In this document: positions 9,323-18,728 of the stretch, piece by piece
Layout: each line of letters opens with the position of its first letter
Position numbering within the stretch: position 1 is the stretch's first letter
Source of the DNA: an uncultured SAR86 cluster bacterium
GTDB lineage: Bacteria; Pseudomonadota; Gammaproteobacteria; Magnimaribacterales; D2472
Length of the DNA: 64,000 bases
Assembly (NCBI GenBank): GCA_902520495.1
Contig: CABYNW010000003.1
Location: 57,821 to 121,820 of the forward strand
Direction of reading: 5' to 3'
Translations under genes and position numbers: made by a program
The notes under the pieces: generated by a model
Databases searched by the model: none
Told to the model about the DNA's origin: nothing
The model's input: the letters and a program-made list of their open reading frames with translations, nothing else

Positions 9323-10183
9323 ATGATTAAAAAAGCAGTACTTCCTGTTGCAGGGTTTGGTACGAGATTCCTACCTGCTTCAAAATCAATTCCAAAAGAA
9401 ATGCTTCCTATTATAGACAAACCTCTTGTTCAATATGCTGTAGAGGAGGCAATCAATATTGGAGTCGATGAAATTATTTTTATTATTAGTCCAGAAAAAT
9501 ATTCTATAAGGAAGCACTTTGAAAAGAATGAAATATTTGAGTCTAGATTAAAAAATTCAGATAAGACTGAAATGATTAGTAAATTAAATCCTGAAATTTT
9601 TAGTGAGATAAAATTTCACTACATTGATCAAGAAGAACAAAATGGTCTAGGTCATGCAATTCTTCAAGCGGAAAAAGTTATAGGAGATAACTCATTCGCA
9701 GTCTTGCTACCTGATGATTTATTTTTTTCTGAAGAATCTTGTTTAGATCAATTATTGAATTCTTATAAAAAAACTAACTCATCTGTAATCGCCGTAAATA
9801 AAGTTAACAAAGAAGATATTCATAAATATGGAGTCATAAAACCTGGAGATATAAAAAATAATTTGATACAAATTGAAGATATAGTTGAAAAACCATCTTA
9901 TGAAAATGCTCCTTCAGATATAGCAGTTTGTGGAAGATATATTTTTAAACCATCCATTTTCAAATTTCTACATTTAACTAATTTTGATAATTCAGGAGAA
10001 ATTCAACTTACTGATGCCATTAAAGTACTTTTAAAAGAAGAGAAGGTGCATGCAAGAATTTATGAGGGAGAAAAATATGATTGTGGTAGTAAAAAGGGAT
10101 TTGTTCATGCTACCATTGCTCTCGCTTTAAGAGATGAATCCATTAGCAAGGATATAAAAGAAATTATAAAGGAAATTATTTGA
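9323..10183 (+). CDS. galU: UTP-glucose-1-phosphate uridylyltransferase
   Basis: This 286-aa enzyme makes UDP-glucose from UTP and glucose-1-phosphate for surface polysaccharide and envelope sugar synthesis. The N-terminal nucleotide loop PVAGFGTRFLPASKSIPKEMLP is followed by the IIDKPLVQYAVEEA segment, and DDLFF supplies the metal-binding region. The VEKP and GRYIF motifs and the EGEKYDCGSKKGF end are typical of GalU. Its length matches bacterial GalU. The start ATG is one base after the rhomboid stop. Confidence 0.94.
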   Translation: MIKKAVLPVAGFGTRFLPASKSIPKEMLPIIDKPLVQYAVEEAINIGVDEIIFIISPEKYSIRKHFEKNEIFESRLKNSDKTEMISKLNPEIFSEIKFHYIDQEEQNGLGHAILQAEKVIGDNSFAVLLPDDLFFSEESCLDQLLNSYKKTNSSVIAVNKVNKEDIHKYGVIKPGDIKNNLIQIEDIVEKPSYENAPSDIAVCGRYIFKPSIFKFLHLTNFDNSGEIQLTDAIKVLLKEEKVHARIYEGEKYDCGSKKGFVHATIALALRDESISKDIKEIIKEII

Positions 10184-11169
10184 ATTTTTTTCTTAAACTT
10201 TTTAAGTTATTATCGCCTGAATTAGCTCATTCTTTTTCCTTAAACTCATTAAAACTTCTTCATAAACTTAATATCCTAAGACTTTTTTTTAAAAAAAATT
10301 ATAAAGATGAAAATGTAATATTTTTAGGGATGCATTTCAAAAATAGACTAGGAACAGCTGCAGGCCTTGATAAAAATGGAGATTACATTGATGCTCTTGG
10401 AGATCTTGGGTTTGGATTCCTAGAGGTTGGAACAGTAACTCCACTTGCACAGTCAGGCAATCCAAAACCAAGAGTTTTTCGAAATTATAGAGAAAATTCT
10501 ATTATTAATAGACTTGGGTTTAATAATAAAGGCGTTGATTATTTAGTAAGTAATTTAAAAAAGAAAACTTATAAAGGAGTATTGGGAGTTAATATTGGCG
10601 CTAATAAGGATTCTATTGGCAATCAAAGAATTAATGATTATTTAGTTTGCCTAGAAAAGGTAAATAAATACGCTGATTACATCACTATCAATATATCTTC
10701 TCCAAATACACCAAATTTAAGAGACTTGCATGACAGTGAAAACTTATCTATTTTAATCAATGCTATTGATAAAAGCATTAAAGACTTAGATATAAGCAAA
10801 CCTGTTTTCTTAAAGATTTCTCCAGATGAATCAGATGAAACTATCAGTAATATAATTACGCATGTTGAAAATTCTTCATTTTCTGGAATTATTGCTACCA
10901 ATACAACTATTGATAAATCAATGCTTGTAAATGAAGAAATTAAACTAATTGATGGCGGTATTTCTGGAGAGCCATTAATGAATAAATCTACTGAAAAGCT
11001 TTCATACATAAGATCAAAGTCCAAAGATATAAAGTTGATCGGGGTTGGAGGCGTATTATCAAAAGAAGACTATGATAAAAAAATTAATGCTGGCGCAAGC
11101 TTAGTTCAGGTCTATACAGGATTCATTATTCAAGGACCAAAGTTAATAAATAATATTTTAAATAATTAA
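10180..11169 (+). CDS. pyrD: Dihydroorotate dehydrogenase (quinone), class 2
   Basis: The 329-aa flavoenzyme oxidises dihydroorotate to orotate in pyrimidine synthesis and reduces quinone at the inner membrane. The N-terminal amphipathic extension (LLSPELAHSFSLNSL) is the class 2 membrane-binding helix pair. AAGLDKNGDYIDAL, NRLGFNNKG and ITINISSPNTPNLRDL follow as FMN and substrate motifs, with the Ser of the last block as the class 2 catalytic base. GVGGV and VYTGF complete the phosphate site. The gene starts at TTG, overlapping the galU stop by 4 bp. Confidence 0.94.
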   Translation: MNFFLKLFKLLSPELAHSFSLNSLKLLHKLNILRLFFKKNYKDENVIFLGMHFKNRLGTAAGLDKNGDYIDALGDLGFGFLEVGTVTPLAQSGNPKPRVFRNYRENSIINRLGFNNKGVDYLVSNLKKKTYKGVLGVNIGANKDSIGNQRINDYLVCLEKVNKYADYITINISSPNTPNLRDLHDSENLSILINAIDKSIKDLDISKPVFLKISPDESDETISNIITHVENSSFSGIIATNTTIDKSMLVNEEIKLIDGGISGEPLMNKSTEKLSYIRSKSKDIKLIGVGGVLSKEDYDKKINAGASLVQVYTGFIIQGPKLINNILNN

Positions 11170-11170
11170 T

Positions 11171-11614
11171 ATGGAATATATTGTTTTTTTTACTGCAATA
11201 TTGGTCTTAGTAGGTTCTATATCTCTTGCAATGCCATCCAAATCTTCTAGAAAAATTTCAAAAGTAAGATTGGAAGCAAAACTCTTAGGTTGCAAGATTT
11301 CTTCAACTTTATATGGAAACAACAAGTTTAAAAATCAAAGTTCTATTTCTGCAAGTTATCAAATAAAAAATGAGACAAATCTAAAAGATGCACATTTTAT
11401 TAGAGACAAAGAACAATTAATCTTGTATTCTCCTGTCAAATTAAAGTATTCAGATAGCTTTGATAGTATAAAAAATAATCTAGAAGATGCTTCTGACAGT
11501 TTAATTGAGATTATTTTTACAAAATCTTTGATATTGTTTTTATGGAATGAAAAAAATGGTATTGAGGATTTGAGAGTAATACTAAAGAATCTCAATAAAA
11601 TAAATTATTTTTAA
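11171..11614 (+). CDS. Hypothetical single-pass membrane protein
   Basis: This 147-aa product is not recognised. It has one N-terminal hydrophobic segment (residues about 4-20) followed by a basic stretch (SKSSRKISKVRLEAK), then a soluble region with no clear motif. The topology suggests a type I or signal-anchor protein with a small domain after the membrane segment. It begins 1 bp after pyrD and ends 59 bp before topA, so it is probably the last gene of the nadK-pyrD unit. The codon pattern and lack of stops in an AT-rich context support a real gene. Confidence 0.6.
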   Translation: MEYIVFFTAILVLVGSISLAMPSKSSRKISKVRLEAKLLGCKISSTLYGNNKFKNQSSISASYQIKNETNLKDAHFIRDKEQLILYSPVKLKYSDSFDSIKNNLEDASDSLIEIIFTKSLILFLWNEKNGIEDLRVILKNLNKINYF

Positions 11615-11673
11615 ATATATCTTGCATATTAGACCCGTTTAATGATATTCATAAAAAAGGAAGTACTTAAAAT

Positions 11674-14292
11674 ATGTCAAAATCATTAGTAATAGTTGAA
11701 TCTCCAGCAAAAGCTAAAACCATTTCAAAATATCTTGGATCTGAATATATTGTTGAATCAAGTGTTGGTCATATAAGAGATCTTCCAAAGAAAGCATCAT
11801 CAAATTCTAAGAGATCATCAATTCCTAAAGATATTTCTCCCGAAGAAAAGTTAAGACTTAAAACTATCAATGATAGAAATAGATTAATAAGAAGAATGGG
11901 CATAGATCCAGATAATGGCTGGGTTGCAGACTGGCAAATAATTCCCGAAAAAGAAAAAGTAATAAAGTCATTAAAAAAAGCAGCCAAGGGTGTGGATCAC
12001 ATATACCTTGCTACTGACCTTGATCGTGAAGGTGAGGCAATAGCCTGGCATCTTAAAGAGGCACTTGGACCTGAAAAATATGAATATTCTAGAGTAAGGT
12101 TCAATCAAATAACAAAATCATCAATAATTGAGTCATTTAATGATCCAAAAGAAATAGATATAGATTTGGTTAAAGCATATAGAGCTAGACGATTTTTGGA
12201 TAAGGTAATAGGTTTTGAACTATCCCCACTATTATGGAAAAAAATTGCCAGAGGTCTTTCTGCTGGAAGAGTTCAATCCGTTGCCTTAAGAGTATTAGAT
12301 GAAAGAGAAAGATTGATACAGGAATTTATACCTGAAGAATTTTGGGAAGTATCTATGACCTTAAATAAAAATGAATTAAGCATTCCATTTTATTTAAATA
12401 GAAAAAAATCTGAACCTTTATTGAAAGAAGAAGAAGCCAAAAAGATAGAGGCGCTAATTAAGAGTTCGGTTCTCTCGATACACGAAATAATAAAAAAACC
12501 AGTTAAAACTAAACCAAAAGCTCCGTTCATAACATCTACACTTCAACAAGCTGCAAGTACTAGATTAAGTTTTAATGTAAAAAGAACCATGAGAGTTGCT
12601 CAGAAACTTTACGAGGCTGGTCATATAACCTATATGAGAACCGATGCTCCAAGTTTAAGTAAAGAATCAATTCAAGATGCTAGAAATTTTATAGGTGAGA
12701 GAATTGGTGAAAAGTATTTGACGAATGCTCCAAGAATTTATTCAGGTTCTGAAAATGCTCAAGAGGCACATGAAGCTATAAGGCCAACAAATGCATATCT
12801 GACGGCAGATGATCTTATGAATCAAACTGAAGAAGAGAAAAGACTTTACAAATTAATCTGGCAGCAATACATAGCCAGTCAAATGCCAGATGCTGAATAT
12901 TTATCAACATCAGTAAAAATAAATGTTGGTGAGTACACTTTTTCTGCAAAGGGTAGAGAGGTTGTTTTTGATGGTTATACAAAGATTTATGAATCTATGA
13001 AGTCAGACAATGATGATATTTTACCAGCCCTAGAAGAAGGAGAGGTCCTAAGTCTTAATGAATCAAAGCTTGATCAGAAATTTACAAAACCACCATCAAG
13101 ATATTCTGAAGCTGCGCTCGTCAAAGAATTAGAAAAAAAAGGTATTGGCAGACCATCAACGTATGCAAATATTATTTCTACTATCCAGGATAGAGGATAT
13201 GTTGAAATTCAGAACAGAAGATTTTTTGTTAAAAAAATTGGCCATATCGTTGCTGAAAGATTAATCGAAAGTTTTGACGATATTATGGATTATGAATTTA
13301 CTGCTAATTTAGAAAATAATTTAGATAAAGTAGCTACCGGAGATCTTAATTGGAAAAATGTTTTAGATGAATTTTATGAAGCCTTTCAAAAAGATTTAGT
13401 TTCAGCTTCTAATGATGATGCGGGAATGAGGCCTGGAAATATTCCTACAGAAACCAATATTAGTTGTACATGTGGAAAAAATAATATGGTAATACGAAAT
13501 TCTTCGAATGGTGTTTTTTTAGGGTGTTCTGGATATCAAAATGCTGGCGATGAAAAATGTAAAAAAACCCTTAATTTAATTTCAGGTGATGAGGCGGTTA
13601 GTGTTGATGATACAGAAGAAGCTGAAAACTTATTAATTAAGAAAAGATGCCCAAAGTGCAGTACCAGCATGGATAACTATCTTATAGATGAAAATAGAAA
13701 GCTTCATGTTTGTGGAAAAAATCCTGATTGTGACGGACATCTGATTGAGGAAGGTCAATTTAAAATTAGAGGATATGATGGCCCGACATTAGAGTGTCAT
13801 AAGTGTGGAGCTGATATGCAGCTCAAAACTGGAAGGTTTGGAAAATATTTTGGATGTTTGAATGATAATTGTGGAGCAACAAGAGCATTGCAAAGAAATG
13901 GCGAACCTAAACCATTAACAATGGAACCAATCGAGCTACCTGATTTAAAATGTGTAAAATGTGAAGATCATTATTTGCTTAGAGATAGTATGAAAGGTCT
14001 ATTTTTAGCAGCAAGCCAATATCCTAAAAACAGAGAAACTAGAGCCCCAAGGGTGGATGAAATTAAAGACTTAAAAGAGCAATTTATAAATGCATGCAGA
14101 TTTTTACCTGACAAAGATAAGCATTTATATTTATTGAGTGCGCCTGAAAAAGATAAAGATAATAATCCATATATTGTTAGATATAATCGAACAGATGATA
14201 CTCATTATGTTGCGTCTGAAAAAGATGGTAAGAAAACTAAATGGACAGCAACATTCACAAATGGTGAGTGGGTTCAAAATCTAAAAAGTTAG
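11674..14292 (+). CDS. topA: DNA topoisomerase I
   Basis: The 872-aa type IA topoisomerase relaxes negative supercoils. The N-terminal Toprim domain starts VIVESPAKAKTISKYLG and includes the acidic DLDREGEAIAWHL motif. The catalytic Tyr is residue 320 in ITYMRTD, the position known from E. coli (Tyr319). The C-terminus carries several Cys4 zinc-ribbon modules (for example CTCGKNN, KRCPKCS, LECHKCG) as in gammaproteobacterial TopA. A good ribosome binding site (GGAAG) lies about 8 bases before the ATG. The gene order topA, two small genes, lexA resembles my recollection of Pseudomonas. Confidence 0.97.
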   Translation: MSKSLVIVESPAKAKTISKYLGSEYIVESSVGHIRDLPKKASSNSKRSSIPKDISPEEKLRLKTINDRNRLIRRMGIDPDNGWVADWQIIPEKEKVIKSLKKAAKGVDHIYLATDLDREGEAIAWHLKEALGPEKYEYSRVRFNQITKSSIIESFNDPKEIDIDLVKAYRARRFLDKVIGFELSPLLWKKIARGLSAGRVQSVALRVLDERERLIQEFIPEEFWEVSMTLNKNELSIPFYLNRKKSEPLLKEEEAKKIEALIKSSVLSIHEIIKKPVKTKPKAPFITSTLQQAASTRLSFNVKRTMRVAQKLYEAGHITYMRTDAPSLSKESIQDARNFIGERIGEKYLTNAPRIYSGSENAQEAHEAIRPTNAYLTADDLMNQTEEEKRLYKLIWQQYIASQMPDAEYLSTSVKINVGEYTFSAKGREVVFDGYTKIYESMKSDNDDILPALEEGEVLSLNESKLDQKFTKPPSRYSEAALVKELEKKGIGRPSTYANIISTIQDRGYVEIQNRRFFVKKIGHIVAERLIESFDDIMDYEFTANLENNLDKVATGDLNWKNVLDEFYEAFQKDLVSASNDDAGMRPGNIPTETNISCTCGKNNMVIRNSSNGVFLGCSGYQNAGDEKCKKTLNLISGDEAVSVDDTEEAENLLIKKRCPKCSTSMDNYLIDENRKLHVCGKNPDCDGHLIEEGQFKIRGYDGPTLECHKCGADMQLKTGRFGKYFGCLNDNCGATRALQRNGEPKPLTMEPIELPDLKCVKCEDHYLLRDSMKGLFLAASQYPKNRETRAPRVDEIKDLKEQFINACRFLPDKDKHLYLLSAPEKDKDNNPYIVRYNRTDDTHYVASEKDGKKTKWTATFTNGEWVQNLKS

Positions 14293-14717
14293 TGAAAAAT
14301 AGGGAGCTTTCTAATCTTTATCTTGATATTTCAGAAGAAATTTTAAAAAAACTTAATCAAGATAACAACAATAATAAGCTATTGTTTCTTATGTCTATTG
14401 AAAACAGCTTATCTCATCTTGCAGATGATATATTTGATAATTTTAAAAATGATTTAGAGTCGATTGAAAATTTAAATTACAAATACAAATGGAATGAGCT
14501 GTCCAACTTAAAAGCTCTAAGAAACATTATTACAAAAGAATTAGACCCAAACGGCCTAATTAACCTAATAGAAACATCAAAAAGTATATTTTTTAGAGAG
14601 GATGACAAGAATTTAATAATAACTACTGAAATTAATGACTTGAAAAAATTTAATTTAATATTAGATAAGTACAAAGCATTTAAAGAGTTGCTTCGCAAAA
14701 CTCTTGATGAGTGTTAA
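14292..14717 (+). CDS. Hypothetical protein downstream of topA (DUF6586-like)
   Basis: This helical, acidic protein of about 141 aa has no catalytic motif that I can see. I place the start at GTG 14292, which overlaps the topA TAG by one base (TAGTG); an in-frame GTG at 14268 inside topA would add 8 residues. In Pseudomonas a small protein annotated as DUF6586 occupies the same slot between topA and lexA, and size, position and helix-rich character fit it, but the assignment rests on recollection of synteny rather than a search. The overlap with topA implies translational coupling. Confidence 0.65.
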   Translation: MKNRELSNLYLDISEEILKKLNQDNNNNKLLFLMSIENSLSHLADDIFDNFKNDLESIENLNYKYKWNELSNLKALRNIITKELDPNGLINLIETSKSIFFREDDKNLIITTEINDLKKFNLILDKYKAFKELLRKTLDEC

Positions 14718-14997
14718 GCTTAAGGAATACATGAAAGAATCTTCAAATTATCTAGAATTAGCCCAATTACCGGACGGAAGCATTGTTTTAAGAAGATCAG
14801 ATGATCATGATAATCCTATTGTAAAGATAGAATTTTCTAAAGAATCTAAAGACTTTCTTCAAGGTCAAGAACTTGCTGTTGCAAAAGAAATGATAAGAGC
14901 TGGCATTGAGAGTGTAAGTGGAAATGTGAGTGATTTAGATGATTTTTTTGATAAACAAAGAGAAAAATTCTCAAAGAAACAAACCACTATTCATTAA
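14707..14997 (+). CDS. Small conserved-looking protein between topA and lexA
   Basis: The protein has 96 aa from ATG 14707, which overlaps the preceding gene by 11 bp; an adjacent TTG would add one residue. The body reads as a compact alpha+beta protein with YLELAQLPDGSIVLRR near the N-terminus and a charged C-terminus ending in a KQREKFSKK helix. No enzymatic motif is visible. In Pseudomonas a small hypothetical gene lies at the equivalent place before sulA-lexA, so it may be a conserved neighbour, but I cannot assign a function. Its stop overlaps the convergent lexA stop by 4 bp. Confidence 0.65.
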   Translation: MSVKLKEYMKESSNYLELAQLPDGSIVLRRSDDHDNPIVKIEFSKESKDFLQGQELAVAKEMIRAGIESVSGNVSDLDDFFDKQREKFSKKQTTIH

Positions 14998-15611
14998 TTT
15001 TTTCTTAATAATCCAACGCTCTTTCCTTCAATATAGAGTTCATCCTGTTCAAGGTTGATAACGATATTTTGAAATTCTTCATTAGCTGGTTCTAATTCAA
15101 CAATTTTAGGCGATTTTCTTTTGAAGAATTTTACGGTAACCTCATCATCGAGTCTGGCTATAACAATATCACCATTTTTAACATCAGTTGTTTTTTTAAC
15201 AGCAATAAGATCATCTTCCATAATTCCAGCATCTTTCATGCTAAGCCCTTTAACCTTTAAAAAATAATCAAAATCAGATTCAAAAAATGAATTAGGACAA
15301 TTTATTGTTCTCTCAACATTTTCTTCAGCCAATGTTGGAGACCCAGCTGCAACAAGACCGATTACAGGATACTCGTTATCATCTATAGGATACTCCTGGT
15401 TATTTATTATTGATATTCCTCTAGAAGCTCCGCTTTCAATTGATATAAAACCTTTCTTTTCGAGAGCTCTAAGGTGTGTTTCTGCAGAATTTGGAGACTT
15501 AAATCCTAATTCTTTGCAAATATCTGCCCGAGTGGGAGGAAAACCTGTTTTATTTAAGTAAATTTGAATACAATCTAATACTCTTTGTTGTTGTGAGGTT
15601 ATTTCTTTCAT
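14994..15611 (-). CDS. lexA: SOS repressor LexA
   Basis: The 205-aa LexA has an N-terminal winged helix (residues 1-70, with the FPPTRADI and KSPNSAETHLRAL segments) and a C-terminal S24 self-cleavage domain. The scissile bond is Ala89-Gly90 in LVAAGSP, the nucleophile is Ser124 in KGLSMKDAGI, and the general base is Lys161 in VTVKFF. All residues needed for RecA-stimulated autocleavage are present. An operator at 15625-15640, 14 bp before the start codon, indicates autoregulation. A second near-identical operator precedes umuD. Confidence 0.97.
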   Translation of the reverse strand: MKEITSQQQRVLDCIQIYLNKTGFPPTRADICKELGFKSPNSAETHLRALEKKGFISIESGASRGISIINNQEYPIDDNEYPVIGLVAAGSPTLAEENVERTINCPNSFFESDFDYFLKVKGLSMKDAGIMEDDLIAVKKTTDVKNGDIVIARLDDEVTVKFFKRKSPKIVELEPANEEFQNIVINLEQDELYIEGKSVGLLRKN

Positions 15612-15624
15612 AATAATAAAAATA

Positions 15625-15640
15625 CTGAATATATGTACAG
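15625..15640. promoter_or_regulatory. LexA operator (SOS box) of lexA
   Basis: The sequence CTGAATATATGTACAG has the CTG-N10-CAG form of gammaproteobacterial SOS boxes. It lies in the 61-bp gap between lexA and the divergent 5'-nucleotidase gene. A TATAAT follows on the + strand at 15641-15646, so LexA binding could affect both directions. The flanks (TA before, TA after) match the umuD box at 44086-44101. Confidence 0.9.
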
Positions 15641-15672
15641 TATAATATAATATATAATTTTTACAAGAAAAT

Positions 15673-16575
15673 ATGCAATCAAAGGAATCAAAGTTAATAA
15701 TTGGAATATCATCGAGAGCTTTATTTAATTTAGATAAAAGTCATGAGATATATGAAAATGAAGGTCTAAAATCTTATCAAAATTATCAAATTGAAAATGA
15801 AGATAAAACACTTAAACCTGGAGAAGCATTTAATCTTGTAAAAAAAATCTTAAAGATTAATGATTTGTATGAAAAATCTGATCGTGTTGAGGTCATTCTT
15901 TTATCCAGAAATACTTCTGATACTGGACTTAGAATTAGGAATTCTATTGAAGCTCATAATTTAAATATCTCAAGAGCAGCATTTTGTGGAGGGGAAAGCC
16001 CTCATCGTTACGTAAAAGATTTTGGGGTACATTTATTTTTATCAAGCAGCATTGAAGACGTAAAGTTGGCGATAGAAAGCAACGTGGCTGCTGCAACAAT
16101 TATTCCGAGATCAACTGAAAGCAACAAAAAGCCAAACTCTGATATATTAAAAATTGCTTTCGATGGTGACGCTGTTATTTTTTCTGATGAATCAGAAAAA
16201 GTTTTTCATGAAAAGGGGCTTGAGGCTTTCATAGAAAATGAGGTTAAATCTGAATCTTTTCTTAAGGAAGGGCCTTTTAAATCATTTCTAGTTGAATTAA
16301 ACAAAATTCAAAATGACTTTGAAATTAACGAGTGTCCAATAAGAACAGCCCTTGTTACTGCAAGATCGGCGCCATCAGATAAAAGAGTTATCAAGACTTT
16401 GCGAGAATGGGGAGTAAGAATTGATGAATCATTATTTTTAGGAGGAATGACAAAAAATAATTTTCTTGAATCTTTTGATGCCGATATCTTTTTTGATGAT
16501 CAAAAAAAGCATATTATGGGCGCAATTGAGAATACGACTTCAGGTCATGTACCCTATGGAATTAAAAATGAGTAG
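15673..16575 (+). CDS. Cytosolic 5'-nucleotidase family protein
   Basis: This 300-aa protein matches the bacterial 5'-nucleotidase family (the PF06189-type, related to NT5C1). Features are GISSRALFNLDKSHEIYE near the N-terminus, VILLSRNTSDTGLRI, FCGGESPHRY, KIAFDGDAVIFSDE (an acidic metal-binding motif) and ALVTARSAPSDKRVI with FLGGMTKNNFL near the C-terminus. Members dephosphorylate nucleoside monophosphates. It is divergent from lexA and 33 bp from the LexA box, which could place it under SOS control, and it is followed 3 bp later by thrH. Confidence 0.85.
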   Translation: MQSKESKLIIGISSRALFNLDKSHEIYENEGLKSYQNYQIENEDKTLKPGEAFNLVKKILKINDLYEKSDRVEVILLSRNTSDTGLRIRNSIEAHNLNISRAAFCGGESPHRYVKDFGVHLFLSSSIEDVKLAIESNVAAATIIPRSTESNKKPNSDILKIAFDGDAVIFSDESEKVFHEKGLEAFIENEVKSESFLKEGPFKSFLVELNKIQNDFEINECPIRTALVTARSAPSDKRVIKTLREWGVRIDESLFLGGMTKNNFLESFDADIFFDDQKKHIMGAIENTTSGHVPYGIKNE

Positions 16576-16578
16576 TTT

Positions 16579-17187
16579 ATGGAAATAGTATGCTTAGATA
16601 TGGAAGGAACCTTAACCCCAGAAATTTGGGAAAGAGTTGCATTAGACACAGGCATAGAAGAGTTGGGTAAGACTACAAGAGATATCCCTAGTTACGAAGA
16701 ATTAATGGATATGAGATTACAAATTATGTCTGAAAAAGGAATCAAACTTTCTGATGTTCAAAAGGCAGCAGATTCTCTCGATCTTCTGCCAGGAGCACAT
16801 GATTTTGTTTCAAACTTAAGAAAAGATTTCCAAGTTGTAATACTTTCAGATACTTTTCACGATATTGCAAAACCATTAATGGAAAAACTAGGGTTTCCTT
16901 TTCTACTTTGCCATAATTTAGATATTCAAAATGATGAGATAATCTCATATAAATTGAGACATCCAAAAGCAAAAAAACAAGCCATTCTGTCTTTCCAAGA
17001 AATGGGTTATAGATGTTTTGCTGCTGGTGATTCTCATAATGATATTCAAATGTTTGATGTTGCAGAAAAAGGATTTTTCTTAAATGCACCAGATAAAATT
17101 TCTTCGAAATATCCTGATATTCAATCTTTTAATGATTATGATCAACTAAGGAATAAAATTATAGATAATTCTATATTTGTAAAATGA
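16579..17187 (+). CDS. thrH: ThrH phosphoserine phosphatase / phosphoserine:homoserine phosphotransferase
   Basis: The 202-aa HAD-superfamily enzyme closely follows Thr[15 protein letters not shown] supplies the nucleophile Asp (with the DxE variant that marks ThrH instead of DxD), [11 protein letters not shown] is characteristic, and ILSDTFHD and [12 protein letters not shown] give motifs II and III. In Pseudomonas ThrH dephosphorylates phosphoserine and can transfer the phosphate to homoserine, linking serine and threonine synthesis. Its stop overlaps queH by 4 bp. Confidence 0.92.
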   Translation: MEIVCLDMEGTLTPEIWERVALDTGIEELGKTTRDIPSYEELMDMRLQIMSEKGIKLSDVQKAADSLDLLPGAHDFVSNLRKDFQVVILSDTFHDIAKPLMEKLGFPFLLCHNLDIQNDEIISYKLRHPKAKKQAILSFQEMGYRCFAAGDSHNDIQMFDVAEKGFFLNAPDKISSKYPDIQSFNDYDQLRNKIIDNSIFVK

Positions 17188-17843
17188 GCGAAGAACTTAA
17201 GTTAGAAAATTATATTAGACCTGAATTAGAACTTCCTAATGATGAGAAAGAACTCTTACTTCATAGCTGCTGTGCACCATGTTCTGGAGAGATTATAGAA
17301 GCATTAGCAGTATCAAATATCAAAACGACAGTTTATTTTTACAATCCAAATATACATCCAGTTGATGAATATGAGATAAGAAAAGATGAAAATAGGAGGT
17401 TTTGTGACAAAGTTGGATTTGAATGCATTGATGGAGATTATGATAAAGATAATTGGTTTGAGAGAATCAAAGGCTTGGAGGATGAACCTGAAAGAGGGAA
17501 ACGATGCACAAAATGTTTTGATATGAGATTTGAAAGGTCAGCATTATTTGCACATGAAAATAGTTTTAATATTTTTGCAACTACTCTTGGGATTTCAAGA
17601 TGGAAAGATATGAATCAAATTAATGAATCAGGAACAAGGTCAGCATCAAGATATGAAAATATTTCGTTTTGGGATTTTAATTGGAGAAAGCAAGGAGGTT
17701 CCTCAAGAATGATAGAGATTTCAAAAAGGGAACATTTTTATCAACAAGAATATTGTGGATGTGTTTATAGTTTAAGAGATACCAATAGATGGAGAAGAAA
17801 AAACAATAAAGATAGAATTATTAGAGGAGTTAAATTTTATTAA
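17184..17843 (+). CDS. queH: Epoxyqueuosine reductase QueH
   Basis: The 219-aa protein shows the QueH pattern: [11 protein letters not shown] near residue 28 with paired cysteines, YFYNPNIHP, the RCTKCFDMR cysteine pair in the middle, and QEYCGCVYS near the C-terminus. QueH reduces epoxyqueuosine to queuosine in tRNA anticodons using iron-sulfur and metal centres, and is a non-orthologous replacement for QueG. It overlaps thrH by 4 bp and is 2 bp from prpB. Confidence 0.92.
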   Translation: MSEELKLENYIRPELELPNDEKELLLHSCCAPCSGEIIEALAVSNIKTTVYFYNPNIHPVDEYEIRKDENRRFCDKVGFECIDGDYDKDNWFERIKGLEDEPERGKRCTKCFDMRFERSALFAHENSFNIFATTLGISRWKDMNQINESGTRSASRYENISFWDFNWRKQGGSSRMIEISKREHFYQQEYCGCVYSLRDTNRWRRKNNKDRIIRGVKFY

Positions 17844-17845
17844 GA

Positions 17846-18718
17846 ATGGCATCAGCTGGACACCAATTTAGAGAAGCAATAAAAAAAAATGATCCGCTTA
17901 TTATCCCTGGAGCTATAAACGCATACTCAGCTAAGCTTGCTGAAAAAGCTGGACATAAAGCAGTTTATTTATCTGGAAGCGGAGTTGCTGCAGCTTCATA
18001 TGGTTTGCCAGATCTTGGTGTTACATCAATGAAGGATGTTCTTATAGATGCCCAGAGGATAACTAACGCAACCTCTTTACCTTTATTAGTAGATATTGAT
18101 ACTGGCTGGGGTGACTCAAATAGTATTTCTAAAACTATAAAAGAATTTTCAAGTGCAGGTTGCGCTGCTGTTCATATAGAAGATCAAGTTTTTGATAAGA
18201 GATGTGGACATAGACCAAATAAGCAAATTGTTTCTATTCCTGAAATGAAAGATAGATTAAAAACTGCATTAGATGCAAGAATAGATGATTCTTTCTTTAT
18301 TATGGCAAGAACAGATGCGCTTGCATCCGAAGGTATGAATGGTGCAATCGAAAGGTGTGGGGAATATATAGAGGAGGGTGCAGACGGAATATTTTTAGAA
18401 GCAGTTATCTCTATAGATCAATACAAAGAATTTAAGAAGAATTTTTCAGTACCTCTTTTAGCAAATATTACAGAATTTGGTAAAACACCTTTATTTACTC
18501 AATCAGAATTAAATGAAGCAGGAGTGAATATGGTTTTATATCCATTAACAGCTTTCAGAGCAATGAGTCAATCAGCTGAGAATGTTTATAATTCAGTTAT
18601 CAAAGATGGGACACAGGAGTCTCTATTAGATATAATGCAAACCCGAGAAGAGTTATACGAAGTGTTAGATTATTACAATTTTGAGAAAGAACTTGATGAT
18701 AAGCTTTCTAAAGAATAA
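17846..18718 (+). CDS. prpB: 2-methylisocitrate lyase
   Basis: This 290-aa member of the isocitrate lyase/PEP mutase superfamily cleaves 2-methylisocitrate to pyruvate and succinate, the last step of the methylcitrate cycle for propionyl-CoA. Visible motifs are AVYLSGSGVAAASYGLPDLG, DIDTGWG for metal binding, HIEDQVFDKRCGHR with the catalytic Cys, and ARTDA. Length and motifs match PrpB rather than carboxyphosphonoenolpyruvate mutase. It begins the prpBCD set. Confidence 0.94.
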   Translation: MASAGHQFREAIKKNDPLIIPGAINAYSAKLAEKAGHKAVYLSGSGVAAASYGLPDLGVTSMKDVLIDAQRITNATSLPLLVDIDTGWGDSNSISKTIKEFSSAGCAAVHIEDQVFDKRCGHRPNKQIVSIPEMKDRLKTALDARIDDSFFIMARTDALASEGMNGAIERCGEYIEEGADGIFLEAVISIDQYKEFKKNFSVPLLANITEFGKTPLFTQSELNEAGVNMVLYPLTAFRAMSQSAENVYNSVIKDGTQESLLDIMQTREELYEVLDYYNFEKELDDKLSKE

Positions 18719-18728
18719 GGAATAGTAA

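Noticed and set aside
16742..17089. Minus-strand ORF within thrH
   Set aside because: It is antisense to a complete ThrH; Leu- and Phe-rich composition is a reverse-complement artefact of the AT-rich gene.
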